Source: Nocardioidaceae bacterium
Lineage (GTDB): Bacteria > Actinomycetota > Actinomycetes > Propionibacteriales > Nocardioidaceae
Length of the DNA stretch: 7,449 bases
Reading direction: 5' to 3'
Assembly: GCA_013696065.1 (NCBI GenBank)
Contig: JACCZJ010000466.1
Coordinates: forward strand, 1-7,449
Positions within the stretch are counted from its first letter, which is position 1; each line of letters begins with the position of its first letter. Positions 1-5,456 of this stretch are shown here, piece after piece. The translations under genes and the position numbers were made by a program. Under the pieces are notes generated by a model. That model made no database searches. It saw only the letters and a program-made list of their open reading frames with translations, and was not told the origin of the DNA.

Positions 1-2
1 TC

Positions 3-545
3 CGCATCCACATCGAGGGTCAGAACTTCGGTAAGGCCTCCGGTATGGCGCCAGCAGCCCACATCGCTGTCTACAAGGTCTGCTGGGAAGCTGCCGACCC
101 GGCTAATACCGGCTGCTACACCAGCGACACCGTTGAAGCCATCAACAAGGCGGTCCAAGACGGCGTCGACGTGATCAACTACTCGATCAGCGGCTCCCAG
201 GACAACTTCCAGGACCCGGTCGAGATCGCGTTCCTCGGTGCGGCCTCGGCGGGCGTGTTCGTGGCTGCCTCGGCCGGCAACAGCGGACCGACTGAGTCGA
301 CAGTCGCGCACCCCAGCCCCTGGATCGCGACGGTTGCCGCTAGCACGCACCACCTGTTCCCGGGCAAGGTCGTGCTAGGAAACGGCAAGTCCTACACCGG
401 AGCGATGCTCTCCGAGAAGTCGGTCAGCATGCGGCGCATCATCTTGGCGGTTGACGCGGTGTGTGAGCCGTGGCCATTCCCGTCGCGGGGAGAGACGAAC
501 TCGTCCTCGGAGAGGTTCTGCACTCCGATGCCCTTGACGAAGTAG
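3..545 (+). CDS. S8 subtilase, internal fragment (plus-strand half of a broken gene, open at left edge)
   Basis: The frame is open from the window edge, so the ATG at 45 is internal and not a start. It encodes the middle of a secreted subtilisin-like protease: GKASGMAPAAHIAVYKVCW, then GVDVINYSIS, then the oxyanion-hole Asn region (ASAGNSGP), HPSPWIATVAAS, and LGNGKSYTGA leading into the usual PA-domain insert. In this family these segments directly follow the catalytic-His motif HTASTA, which is found at the end of the opposite-strand gene at 392-1276. Together they read as one protein cut in two. Native protease sequence ends somewhere between 428 and 459. Residues after that, to the stop at 543-545, are antisense of the N-terminal half and mean nothing. 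The catalytic Ser motif (GTSMA) is absent here. As drawn, this fragment cannot be an active enzyme. The family assignment is secure; the reason for the break is not. Confidence 0.85.
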   Translation, partial: RIHIEGQNFGKASGMAPAAHIAVYKVCWEAADPANTGCYTSDTVEAINKAVQDGVDVINYSISGSQDNFQDPVEIAFLGAASAGVFVAASAGNSGPTESTVAHPSPWIATVAASTHHLFPGKVVLGNGKSYTGAMLSEKSVSMRRIILAVDAVCEPWPFPSRGETNSSSERFCTPMPLTK

Positions 546-1276
546 CGCGCGGAGATAACCTTGCTGTTGCAGATGGTCCTGTCCCAGCGCTGGCCCTCCT
601 GGCAGATGCCGTCGAAGCCCCGCACGTCAGGGACCTGAGGATCACCGGCAAAGGACGGGTTCTCCGGCCAGAGGCCGGTGTCGACGATACCGACCACGAT
701 GTTCTTGCCGGCCTTTTCGGTTCCACCGTTACGGGCCCACACACCCCTCGGGCCACTGAGGCCCAAGAACTTCGGTGAGTCGACCGTCTCGAGCTTCTCG
801 GCCCGGTCTGCCTGGACGCTGAGCACGCCTGGCATCGAGCGCAGCTGAGTTGCCTGGGTGCCGCTGAGCTTGACCGAAAAGCCGTTGAGCGCGGTCGTGT
901 AGCGGTAGAGCGGCTCGCTGGCCCGAATCCTGGCGAGGAACGTGTCCTGCCTGGCCTCCAGGTAGCCCCGGTAGCGGGCTGCGTCGGCGTCATCCTCGAA
1001 AGAGTCGCCCTGAGCGGCTCGCGTGGCTGGATATCCCGGCACGTGACCGTCGTACACCGTCTCCGGCTGGTCGGCCAAGACCACGTTGTAGACACCGGAT
1101 TTCGGAGCCTTGTCCGGAATTTTCAGGTCGTCAGGCAAGGTGGCTGCCGCGATGGCAGCCCCTGGTACGGATTGAGCTTGAGCGCTGACCATCGAAGGGA
1201 CGACGGCCGCTACTAACAAGCCCGAGGCGGCGACGGCTGTAGCACGCCGAGCCACCCGCAATGGACTATGAGACAC
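392..1276 (-). CDS. S8 subtilase, N-terminal half (minus-strand half of a broken gene)
   Basis: This is a secreted subtilisin-family serine protease precursor, truncated. The GTG start at 1276 is supported by AAGGGG five bases upstream (1282-1287). Residues 1-34 form a signal peptide with an RR-containing n-region, a hydrophobic stretch around 14-30 and an AQA-type cleavage site. An inhibitor I9-like prodomain spans about 62-160 (YNVVLADQ, LNGFSVKLSG, VLSVQAD). The catalytic domain begins near 167 with GIVDTG (catalytic Asp199) and GNGHGSHTASTA (catalytic His269). Genuine protease sequence stops at Ala277 (446-448). The next 17 residues, to the stop at 392-394, are antisense of the plus-strand half and are not protease-like. 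The oxyanion Asn region lies inverted at 3-428 and the catalytic Ser is outside the window. Full-length relatives are usually about 1000 residues. The gene follows the transglycosylase on the same strand after 142 bp and probably has its own promoter. Confidence 0.88.
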   Translation of the reverse strand: MSHSPLRVARRATAVAASGLLVAAVVPSMVSAQAQSVPGAAIAAATLPDDLKIPDKAPKSGVYNVVLADQPETVYDGHVPGYPATRAAQGDSFEDDADAARYRGYLEARQDTFLARIRASEPLYRYTTALNGFSVKLSGTQATQLRSMPGVLSVQADRAEKLETVDSPKFLGLSGPRGVWARNGGTEKAGKNIVVGIVDTGLWPENPSFAGDPQVPDVRGFDGICQEGQRWDRTICNSKVISARYFVKGIGVQNLSEDEFVSPRDGNGHGSHTASTAKMMRRMLTDFSESIAPV

Positions 1277-1281
1277 AAGAA

Positions 1282-1287
1282 CCCCTT
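1282..1287 (-). promoter_or_regulatory. Ribosome binding site of the subtilase
   Basis: AAGGGG on the minus strand, five bases before GTG at 1276. It decides the start in favour of this GTG over the in-frame TTG and GTG six and eight codons in. Confidence 0.6.
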
Positions 1288-1374
1288 TTGAGCAGAGTGC
1301 AACAGCGGATGTTTTCCGCGGTGGGGTTCAATCAACATGAAATCATCCGAAAGGCCGAGAGCCCACCCCTAAGC

Positions 1375-1391
1375 GTTACCAATCCGTTACC
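1375..1391 (-). promoter_or_regulatory. Paired GTTACC direct repeat, possible MtrA-like operator
   Basis: On the plus strand the sequence is GTTACC, five bases, GTTACC (on the minus strand GGTAAC-N5-GGTAAC, each copy followed by G). The 11-bp period puts both copies on one face of the helix, the layout typical of OmpR-family response regulators binding as tandem dimers. It lies 99-115 bp before the subtilase start and downstream of the transglycosylase stop. From general knowledge, actinobacterial MtrA binds paired GTnAC/GTAAC-type repeats and controls secreted peptidases and cell-wall hydrolases. The assignment to MtrA is inference. The rest of the 142-bp gap (1277-1418) shows only a small hairpin at 1305-1319 and no gene. 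Confidence 0.45.
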
Positions 1392-1422
1392 TGACCGGCG
1401 CGGGGGGAATCAGCCTGGTCAG
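1391..1422 (-). terminator. Possible weak terminator hairpin at the transglycosylase stop
   Basis: CTGACC at 1391-1396 pairs with GGTCAG at 1417-1422. A further wobble pair and a GC pair follow inside, around an 18-base loop. It overlaps the stop codon (1419-1421) and has no U-tract. The stem is short, so it may be chance. Confidence 0.25.
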
Positions 1423-2138
1423 TACCAGTTGTTGCCTTGCTTGAAGCTCCAGGCGCCGCATGGAGTGCCATACGAGTCGCGGATGTAGCCGAGCCCCCAC
1501 GCGATCTGCGTCGCGGGGTTTGTGCGCCAATCTGATCCAGTGGTAGCCATCTTCTCTGCGGGCAGCGATTGCGGTATGCCGTAAGCGCCGGAGGTCGGAT
1601 TGATGGCGGTGGGGTCCCAATCGCTCTCACTGACCCACAGCTGGTCGAGGCAGGAGAATTCGCTCGAGCTCCAACCGTAGGCGGGGAGCATCGACTGAGC
1701 GAGAGCGCGCGGGTCAGTGGGCTGGGGGGGCTCGACCCGCTCTGTCATGGCTCCGTCCAGTTCCTGATGGTCCAGCGGAAGGCTCGCCGCTTTGGTCGCC
1801 CGCTGATGGATCGGCAACGCCGGGCGGTCGTCCGAACGGCTCAGGCGTCGTGCTTCGCTCTGGACTTCCGTCCCCCGCGCGGCTAGCCGCGCCGTGTCGA
1901 TTGCTTCGAGGGAGCTGACCGCCAGATCTGCTGTGGCTGGCCCGATGTCGGTCGCGTCTGCGTTGCCCTGAACAGCCACTCCTGCGTTCACGGCGATCCC
2001 GGCTGCGCCCATCAGCGCCAAGGCTCCTGTCAGCCGGGGAGCGGGCACGACGGCCGCCGCCTTGACAGCCAGGCGGGACGCCGACCGGGTTACCGATCGG
2101 GGCGCCTTGTGGCGGGGCGTGACATGGGTTTCGGGCAA
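1419..2138 (-). CDS. Secreted lytic-transglycosylase-like protein (SLT/lysozyme fold)
   Basis: A 239-residue exported protein likely to cleave peptidoglycan glycan strands. The start is TTG at 2138, chosen because GAGGAG lies seven bases upstream (2146-2151). Residues 12-33 are basic and are followed by a hydrophobic segment at about 37-56 (LTGALALMGAAGIAVNAGVA), a signal peptide or signal anchor. Residues 57-140 are a low-complexity, probably extended linker. The catalytic module is at about 143-239: ALAQSMLP, then SESDWDPTAINPTSGAYGIPQ with Glu171 as the likely general acid, LPAEKM, NPATQIAWGLGYI and the closing WSFKQGNNWY. Cys163 and Cys227 could form a disulfide. This C-terminal module is widespread in actinobacterial cell-wall proteins, alone or behind linkers. 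It lies 103 bp downstream of phoH2 on the same strand and probably has its own promoter given the motifs at 2157-2211. The exact bond cleaved is not known. Confidence 0.85.
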   Translation of the reverse strand: MPETHVTPRHKAPRSVTRSASRLAVKAAAVVPAPRLTGALALMGAAGIAVNAGVAVQGNADATDIGPATADLAVSSLEAIDTARLAARGTEVQSEARRLSRSDDRPALPIHQRATKAASLPLDHQELDGAMTERVEPPQPTDPRALAQSMLPAYGWSSSEFSCLDQLWVSESDWDPTAINPTSGAYGIPQSLPAEKMATTGSDWRTNPATQIAWGLGYIRDSYGTPCGAWSFKQGNNWY

Positions 2139-2145
2139 GACGAAG

Positions 2146-2151
2146 CTCCTC
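2146..2151 (-). promoter_or_regulatory. Ribosome binding site of the transglycosylase (decides a TTG start)
   Basis: GAGGAG on the minus strand, seven bases before TTG at 2138. The only reason to accept the rare TTG start is this site together with the signal-peptide layout that follows. Confidence 0.65.
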
Positions 2152-2156
2152 GAGCT

Positions 2157-2176
2157 GCTAGGGGATTGCCCCTAGC
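2157..2176 (-). other. Perfect hairpin in the transglycosylase leader / phoH2 tail
   Basis: An 8-bp perfect stem (GCTAGGGG with CCCCTAGC) around a four-base loop. It sits 19 bases before the TTG start and 66 bases after the phoH2 stop. It could terminate phoH2 transcripts (no U-tract follows, common in actinomycetes), serve as an operator, or fold in the transglycosylase leader just ahead of its ribosome binding site. Sequence alone does not decide. Confidence 0.45.
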
Positions 2177-2194
2177 CTGTCGGAAGCCTCGCCA

Positions 2195-2211
2195 GATATC
2201 AAATTGGTAAC
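2195..2211 (-). promoter_or_regulatory. Half-conserved GTTACC box upstream of the transglycosylase
   Basis: On the minus strand GTTACC is followed at 11-bp period by GATATC, which matches GTTACC at four of six positions. It lies 57-73 bp upstream of the TTG start. It resembles the exact pair at 1375-1391 upstream of the subtilase, so the same regulator may act on both secreted enzymes. One half-site is weak, so this is tentative. Confidence 0.3.
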
Positions 2212-2241
2212 AATCCCTACCCTCCTTGAGACGGGTGCGGG

Positions 2242-3651
2242 CTAGATGGAGATGTCCTCCAGCATTTCCGTCACCAACGCAGCGATGGGGGAACGCTCGG
2301 ACCGGGTCAGGGTCACGTGAGCGAACAGCGGATGGCCCTTGAGCTTTTCGACCACGGCGACGACCCCGTCATGGCGGCCGACTCGGAGGTTGTCTCGTTG
2401 CGCCACGTCATGGGTGAGCACGACCCGGGAGTTGGCTCCCACGCGCGACAAGACGGTGAGCAAGACGTTGCGCTCGAGAGACTGGGCCTCGTCCACGACG
2501 ACGTAGGCGTCATGCAGGGACCGACCCCTGATGTGGGTCAGCGGCAACACCTCGAGCATGCCTCTCGCCAAGATTTCGTCGATGACATCACTGCTGGTCA
2601 ACGCGCCCAACGTATCGAAGACGGCTTGCGCCCAGGGCTGCATCTTTTCGGACTCGCTGCCCGGCAGATAGCCGAGTTCCTGCCCACCCACGGCAAAGAG
2701 CGGACGGAACACCACCACCTTTTTGTGCTGTCGCCTCTCCAGCACGGCCTCGAGTCCGGCGCACAACGCCAACGCCGACTTGCCCGTACCTGCCCGGCCG
2801 CCGAGCGACACGATGCCGATTTCGGGGTCAAGCAGCAGATCCAACGCCACCCGCTGCTCGGCGGACCGCCCTCGCAGCCCAAACACCTCGCGGTCTCCCC
2901 GCACGAGCTTGACTCGCTTGTCGGAGGTCACCCGTCCGAGGGCGCTGCCCCGCTCGGACAAGAGCACCAGGCCGGTGTGGCACGGCAGGTCTCGCGCCGC
3001 ATCGAGGTCAACGGTCCCCTCGTCATACAACGCATCGACGTCGACGACGGCGACATCGACTTCGGCCATGCCGGTGAAACCGCTCTCGACGGCGAGCTCG
3101 GCGCGGTACTCCTCGGCGTTCAGGCCGACGGCAGACGCCTTGACCCGCATCGGCAGGTCTTTAGACACGAGGGTGACCGCATGGCCTTCAGCTCGAAGGT
3201 TGAGAGCCACTGCGAGGATGCGGGTGTCGTTGTCACCGAGGCGGAACCCTGCCGGCAGCACCGCCGCGTCGCTGTGATTGAGCTCCACTCGCACGCTGCC
3301 GCCGTCATCCCCGATGGGCACCGGCGCATCAAGGCGTCCGTGGATGATGCGCAGCGCATCAAGGCTTCGCAGGGCGGACCGAGCGAAATAGCCCAGCTCG
3401 GGATGGGAGCGCTTGCCTTCGAGCTCGGTGATCACGACGACAGGCAGAACCACCTCGTGTTCGTGAAACCTTTTCAACGCCCCCGGGTCGGCCAGCAACA
3501 CACTGGTGTCGAGCACGTACGTTCGAACATCGGGCGTTGGCGTCTGTGCGGTCACGTCATCACGCGCGACTGCGTGCGGCGGCTCTGTGGTGCCTGCCCC
3601 GGCCCTGCGACGGGCGGAGGTGCCTTCGGTGGTGCGGGTGGCAGCGGCCAC
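2242..3651 (-). CDS. phoH2: PhoH2: PIN-domain RNase fused to PhoH ATPase
   Basis: A cytoplasmic two-domain protein: an N-terminal PIN (VapC-like) nuclease and a C-terminal PhoH P-loop ATPase. The family is described as sequence-specific, ATP-dependent RNA unwinding and cleaving enzymes (mycobacterial PhoH2, Rv1095). The start is GTG at 3651, set by GAGGAG five bases upstream. Residues 1-42 are a disordered Ala/Thr/Arg-rich extension. The PIN domain at about 43-180 carries the expected acidic residues: Asp48 in VLDTS, Glu76 in ITELEGK, Asp140/Asp142 in LGDNDTRI and Asp165 in SKDLPMRV. The PhoH domain at about 255-469 has Walker A GRAGTGKS (285-292), VVVFRPL at 312-318, Walker B YVVVDEAQS (383-391, Asp387/Glu388) and a THDVAQRDN motif. 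At 469 residues it is slightly longer than the usual ~430-440 because of the N-terminal extension. It lies downstream of uppS on the same strand with a 222-bp gap, so possibly separately transcribed. Its large antisense reading frame is a codon-bias shadow. Confidence 0.95.
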   Translation of the reverse strand: MAAATRTTEGTSARRRAGAGTTEPPHAVARDDVTAQTPTPDVRTYVLDTSVLLADPGALKRFHEHEVVLPVVVITELEGKRSHPELGYFARSALRSLDALRIIHGRLDAPVPIGDDGGSVRVELNHSDAAVLPAGFRLGDNDTRILAVALNLRAEGHAVTLVSKDLPMRVKASAVGLNAEEYRAELAVESGFTGMAEVDVAVVDVDALYDEGTVDLDAARDLPCHTGLVLLSERGSALGRVTSDKRVKLVRGDREVFGLRGRSAEQRVALDLLLDPEIGIVSLGGRAGTGKSALALCAGLEAVLERRQHKKVVVFRPLFAVGGQELGYLPGSESEKMQPWAQAVFDTLGALTSSDVIDEILARGMLEVLPLTHIRGRSLHDAYVVVDEAQSLERNVLLTVLSRVGANSRVVLTHDVAQRDNLRVGRHDGVVAVVEKLKGHPLFAHVTLTRSERSPIAALVTEMLEDISI

Positions 3652-3656
3652 TGTGT

Positions 3657-3662
3657 CTCCTC
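3657..3662 (-). promoter_or_regulatory. Ribosome binding site of phoH2
   Basis: GAGGAG on the minus strand, five bases before GTG at 3651. It fixes this start rather than a later one nearer the PIN domain. Confidence 0.65.
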
Positions 3663-3685
3663 GCAGACCGCTGGCGCATCGCCCG

Positions 3686-3710
3686 CCCGGTCCGGACTAG
3701 TCGGACCGGG
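3686..3710 (-). other. Strong GC-rich hairpin between uppS and phoH2
   Basis: A 9-bp perfect stem (CCCGGTCCG at 3686-3694 with CGGACCGGG at 3702-3710) around a 7-base loop, 35 bp before the phoH2 start and about 164 bp past the uppS stop. No U-tract follows on the minus strand. It may end uppS transcripts, structure the phoH2 leader or bind a dimeric regulator. Confidence 0.5.
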
Positions 3711-3716
3711 AATCTC

Positions 3717-3905
3717 TCACCGAAGGGCCTGCTGCCTGCCCTGACGGCTGATGCACGTGAGACCTCCCGAGGCGCCAAGCAACACCTGCTTGCCGTCGAC
3801 TTCGACGCTACGGCGGGGACTTGTCGTGTCGGTGGAGACACGCCCAACAAAGGCGCCGCTCAACGGCGATCGGTCAGGTCCCGAAGCGGCGGCTACGGGC
3901 GGCAT
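3717..3905 (-). CDS. Possible small protein in the uppS-phoH2 gap (uncertain)
   Basis: A 62-codon frame starts with an ATG inside the last codons of uppS (32-base overlap, different frame) and ends 65 bp before phoH2. The part outside uppS has mostly G or C in third positions, as real genes here do, and reads SVEVDGKQVLLGASGGL near its C-terminus. No clear ribosome binding site is visible and I recognise no family. It could be a translationally coupled small protein, a gene remnant, or chance in GC-rich DNA. Otherwise, apart from the hairpin at 3686-3710, I see nothing in this gap. Confidence 0.2.
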   Translation of the reverse strand: MPPVAAASGPDRSPLSGAFVGRVSTDTTSPRRSVEVDGKQVLLGASGGLTCISRQGRQQALR

Positions 3906-4638
3906 AGTCGCGAATCGCCCGGAGGAAGTCCGTACGCCGAAAATCTGGCCACATGGCCTCGCAGAAATAGAACTCGCTGTGCGCGCTCTGCCAGAGCATG
4001 AAGCCTGACATGCGCTGTTCGCCTGACGTGCGGATCACCAGGTCAGGATCGGGTTGGCCGCGCGTGTACAGGTGTTCCGCGATGTGCTCGACGTCAATGA
4101 ACTCGGCCAGCTCCTCGATCGTAGTGCCTTGCGCCGCGTGCTCGTGGAGCAGCGAGCGCACCGCGTCAGCCAGCTCGCGTCTACCCCCGTAGGCAACCGC
4201 GATGTTGACCGTCATACCGTCGATGTCGCTGGTCGAATTGGCTGCCGTCTTGAGCCGAACCGCCGTCGCGGCGGGCAGCAGGTCGAGGGCGCCCACGGGA
4301 TTGATCCGCCAGCGACGCTCTGCGGCGAGGTCGTCTACCAGGTTCTCGATGACCCGCATCAGGGGCTCGATCTCCTCGGCCGGACGGGCCAGGTTGTCGG
4401 TCGACAGTAGCCACAGTGTGACGAGCTTTACCTGCAACTGGTCGCACCAACCGAGGAACTCTTCGATCTTGTCGGCGCCGGCGACATAGCCGCCCGTGAG
4501 TTCCTCACCGAAGGCTTTGGCCCAACGTCGATTCCCGTCGCACATGACCCCGATGTGCTCGGGGATGCGCTCAGGGGTAAGTCGACGCAGGAGTCGTCGT
4601 TCGTAGAGCCCATAGGCCAGGGACCACACCGACGCCAC
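3874..4638 (-). CDS. uppS: Isoprenyl transferase (cis-prenyl diphosphate synthase, Rv1086-like)
   Basis: Condenses isopentenyl diphosphate with an allylic diphosphate in cis, supplying polyprenyl phosphate carriers for cell-wall glycans at the inner membrane face. I chose GTG at 4638 because GAGGGAG lies six bases upstream (4645-4651). The TTG nine codons earlier has no such site. Length is 254 residues, normal for the family. Motifs: HIGVMCDGNRRWAKAFG with catalytic Asp34, WLLSTDNLARP (76-86), NIAVAYGGRREL (145-155), DLVIRTSGEQRMSGF (199-213) with the diphosphate-binding Arg residues, and WQSAHSEFYFCE. The STDNLxRP form, instead of the STENWxRP of classical UppS, resembles mycobacterial Rv1086, the Z-farnesyl diphosphate synthase. 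A short-chain product is therefore plausible but inferred. It is divergent from trhA with 125 bp between starts; Rv1085c and Rv1086 have the same pairing. Confidence 0.95.
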   Translation of the reverse strand: MASVWSLAYGLYERRLLRRLTPERIPEHIGVMCDGNRRWAKAFGEELTGGYVAGADKIEEFLGWCDQLQVKLVTLWLLSTDNLARPAEEIEPLMRVIENLVDDLAAERRWRINPVGALDLLPAATAVRLKTAANSTSDIDGMTVNIAVAYGGRRELADAVRSLLHEHAAQGTTIEELAEFIDVEHIAEHLYTRGQPDPDLVIRTSGEQRMSGFMLWQSAHSEFYFCEAMWPDFRRTDFLRAIRDYAARSRRFGT

Positions 4639-4644
4639 GTGACA

Positions 4645-4651
4645 CTCCCTC
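4645..4651 (-). promoter_or_regulatory. Ribosome binding site of uppS (decides the start)
   Basis: GAGGGAG on the minus strand, six bases before GTG at 4638. It lies inside the extra nine codons that an upstream TTG start would add, arguing against that longer form. Confidence 0.65.
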
Positions 4652-4729
4652 GATTGTGACGACAACCATCAGGCGTTGCGGCCGCCGGGCGCCCACCACG
4701 CACCATTTCTCGGGATGAGGCTACCGTTG

Positions 4730-4763
4730 TTGCCTGCCAGGATTTGCCCGATACGGTTAATAC
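4730..4763 (+). promoter_or_regulatory. Candidate promoter of trhA, probably leaderless
   Basis: TTGCCT (4730-4735), 16 bases, then TACGGT (4752-4757), followed by only six bases before the ATG at 4764. A -10 element at this distance would start transcription at the A of the ATG. No Shine-Dalgarno sequence precedes the ATG, which fits a leaderless mRNA, common in actinobacteria. The rest of the 125-bp divergent gap shows no convincing uppS promoter to my eye. Confidence 0.4.
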
Positions 4764-5441
4764 ATGGTCAGCCATTCGGGGGAGTTGCTGAAAGAGGCGG
4801 CTCGCGAGATCAAACCCAAGCTCCGGGGATGGCTGCACCTGGCGACCTTCCCGCTCAGCTTGGTGGCCGGCATCGTGCTGATAGCCCTTGCGCCGGACAA
4901 CACAGCGAGACTCGCCTCCACCGTCTTTGCGGGTTCCTCGACCTCCCTCTTCGGCGTGTCGGCCCTCTTCCATCGAGGGCATTGGGGTCCACGCTGGCAT
5001 GGCGTGCTGCGCAGACTCGACCACTCCAACATCTTCTTGCTGATCGCCGGCACCTACACCCCGTTCGCCATCATGCTGCTCGACGGCACCAGTGCGAAGC
5101 TGCTGCTGAGCCTCGTCTGGGGTGGAGCATTGCTCGGTATCGCGTTCCGTGTCTTTTGGATCGGAGCGCCGCGCTGGCTCTATCTACCGGTCTACATCGC
5201 GCTCGGGTGGGCGGCCGTGTTCTGGCTGGGTGACTTCGCTCGATCGGCCGGTCCAGCGGTGCTGACGCTGATCATCGCCGGCGGGCTGCTGTATTCAGTC
5301 GGCGGGCTGGTCTATGGGTTCAAGTGGCCCAACCCGATCCCGCGCTGGTTCGGCTTCCATGAGGTGTTTCACACCTGCACGATCGCTGCCTTCTCGGCGC
5401 ATTATGTCGGCATATCGATCATCGTGTACGGCGCCCGCTAG
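4764..5441 (+). CDS. trhA: TrhA, hemolysin III / PAQR-family membrane protein
   Basis: A 225-residue integral membrane protein with about seven transmembrane helices, in the family once called hemolysin III and now linked to membrane-fluidity homeostasis. Family hallmarks are present in order: His25 in RGWLHLATFP at the first helix, SALFHR (Ser66, His70), RRLDHSNIFLLIAGTYTP (Asp86, His87), and the C-terminal FHEVFHTCTIAAFSAHY (His199, His203, His213). The Ser, Asp and His residues are the PAQR metal-site set, suggesting a zinc-dependent hydrolase-like core; activity is not established. Length matches the family. No ribosome binding site is visible before the ATG and a -10-like element abuts it, so the message may be leaderless. 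It is divergent from uppS, as in mycobacteria, and converges on the membrane-protein gene beyond the palindrome at 5457-5530. Confidence 0.95.
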   Translation: MVSHSGELLKEAAREIKPKLRGWLHLATFPLSLVAGIVLIALAPDNTARLASTVFAGSSTSLFGVSALFHRGHWGPRWHGVLRRLDHSNIFLLIAGTYTPFAIMLLDGTSAKLLLSLVWGGALLGIAFRVFWIGAPRWLYLPVYIALGWAAVFWLGDFARSAGPAVLTLIIAGGLLYSVGGLVYGFKWPNPIPRWFGFHEVFHTCTIAAFSAHYVGISIIVYGAR

Positions 5442-5456
5442 CCCGGCCAGCCCCCG

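Noticed and set aside
429..439. ATGCG-G-CGCAT mini-palindrome as a site-specific recombination site at the junction
   Set aside because: Five-base arms are too short to call, no recombinase gene is in the window, and the junction more likely lies at 446-459.
1305..1319. GCGGA/TCCGC hairpin upstream of the subtilase
   Set aside because: A five-base stem with no conserved placement relative to a promoter or stop; not strong enough to call a regulatory element.
1569..1886. 105-codon plus-strand frame
   Set aside because: It is antisense to the transglycosylase, with no ribosome binding site and no protein-like pattern.
2139..2241. ydaO (cyclic-di-AMP) riboswitch ahead of the transglycosylase
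   Set aside because: Such switches often precede actinobacterial cell-wall hydrolases, but the 103-bp gap is too short and lacks the expected conserved segments; only a simple hairpin is visible.
2317..3744. 475-codon plus-strand open frame
   Set aside because: It is wholly antisense to phoH2, whose PIN and P-loop motifs are unmistakable. The antisense frame shows no domain and is explained by GC-rich codon bias.
4638..4665. Longer uppS form starting at TTG 4665
   Set aside because: The strong ribosome binding site at 4645-4651 lies inside this extension and points to GTG 4638.
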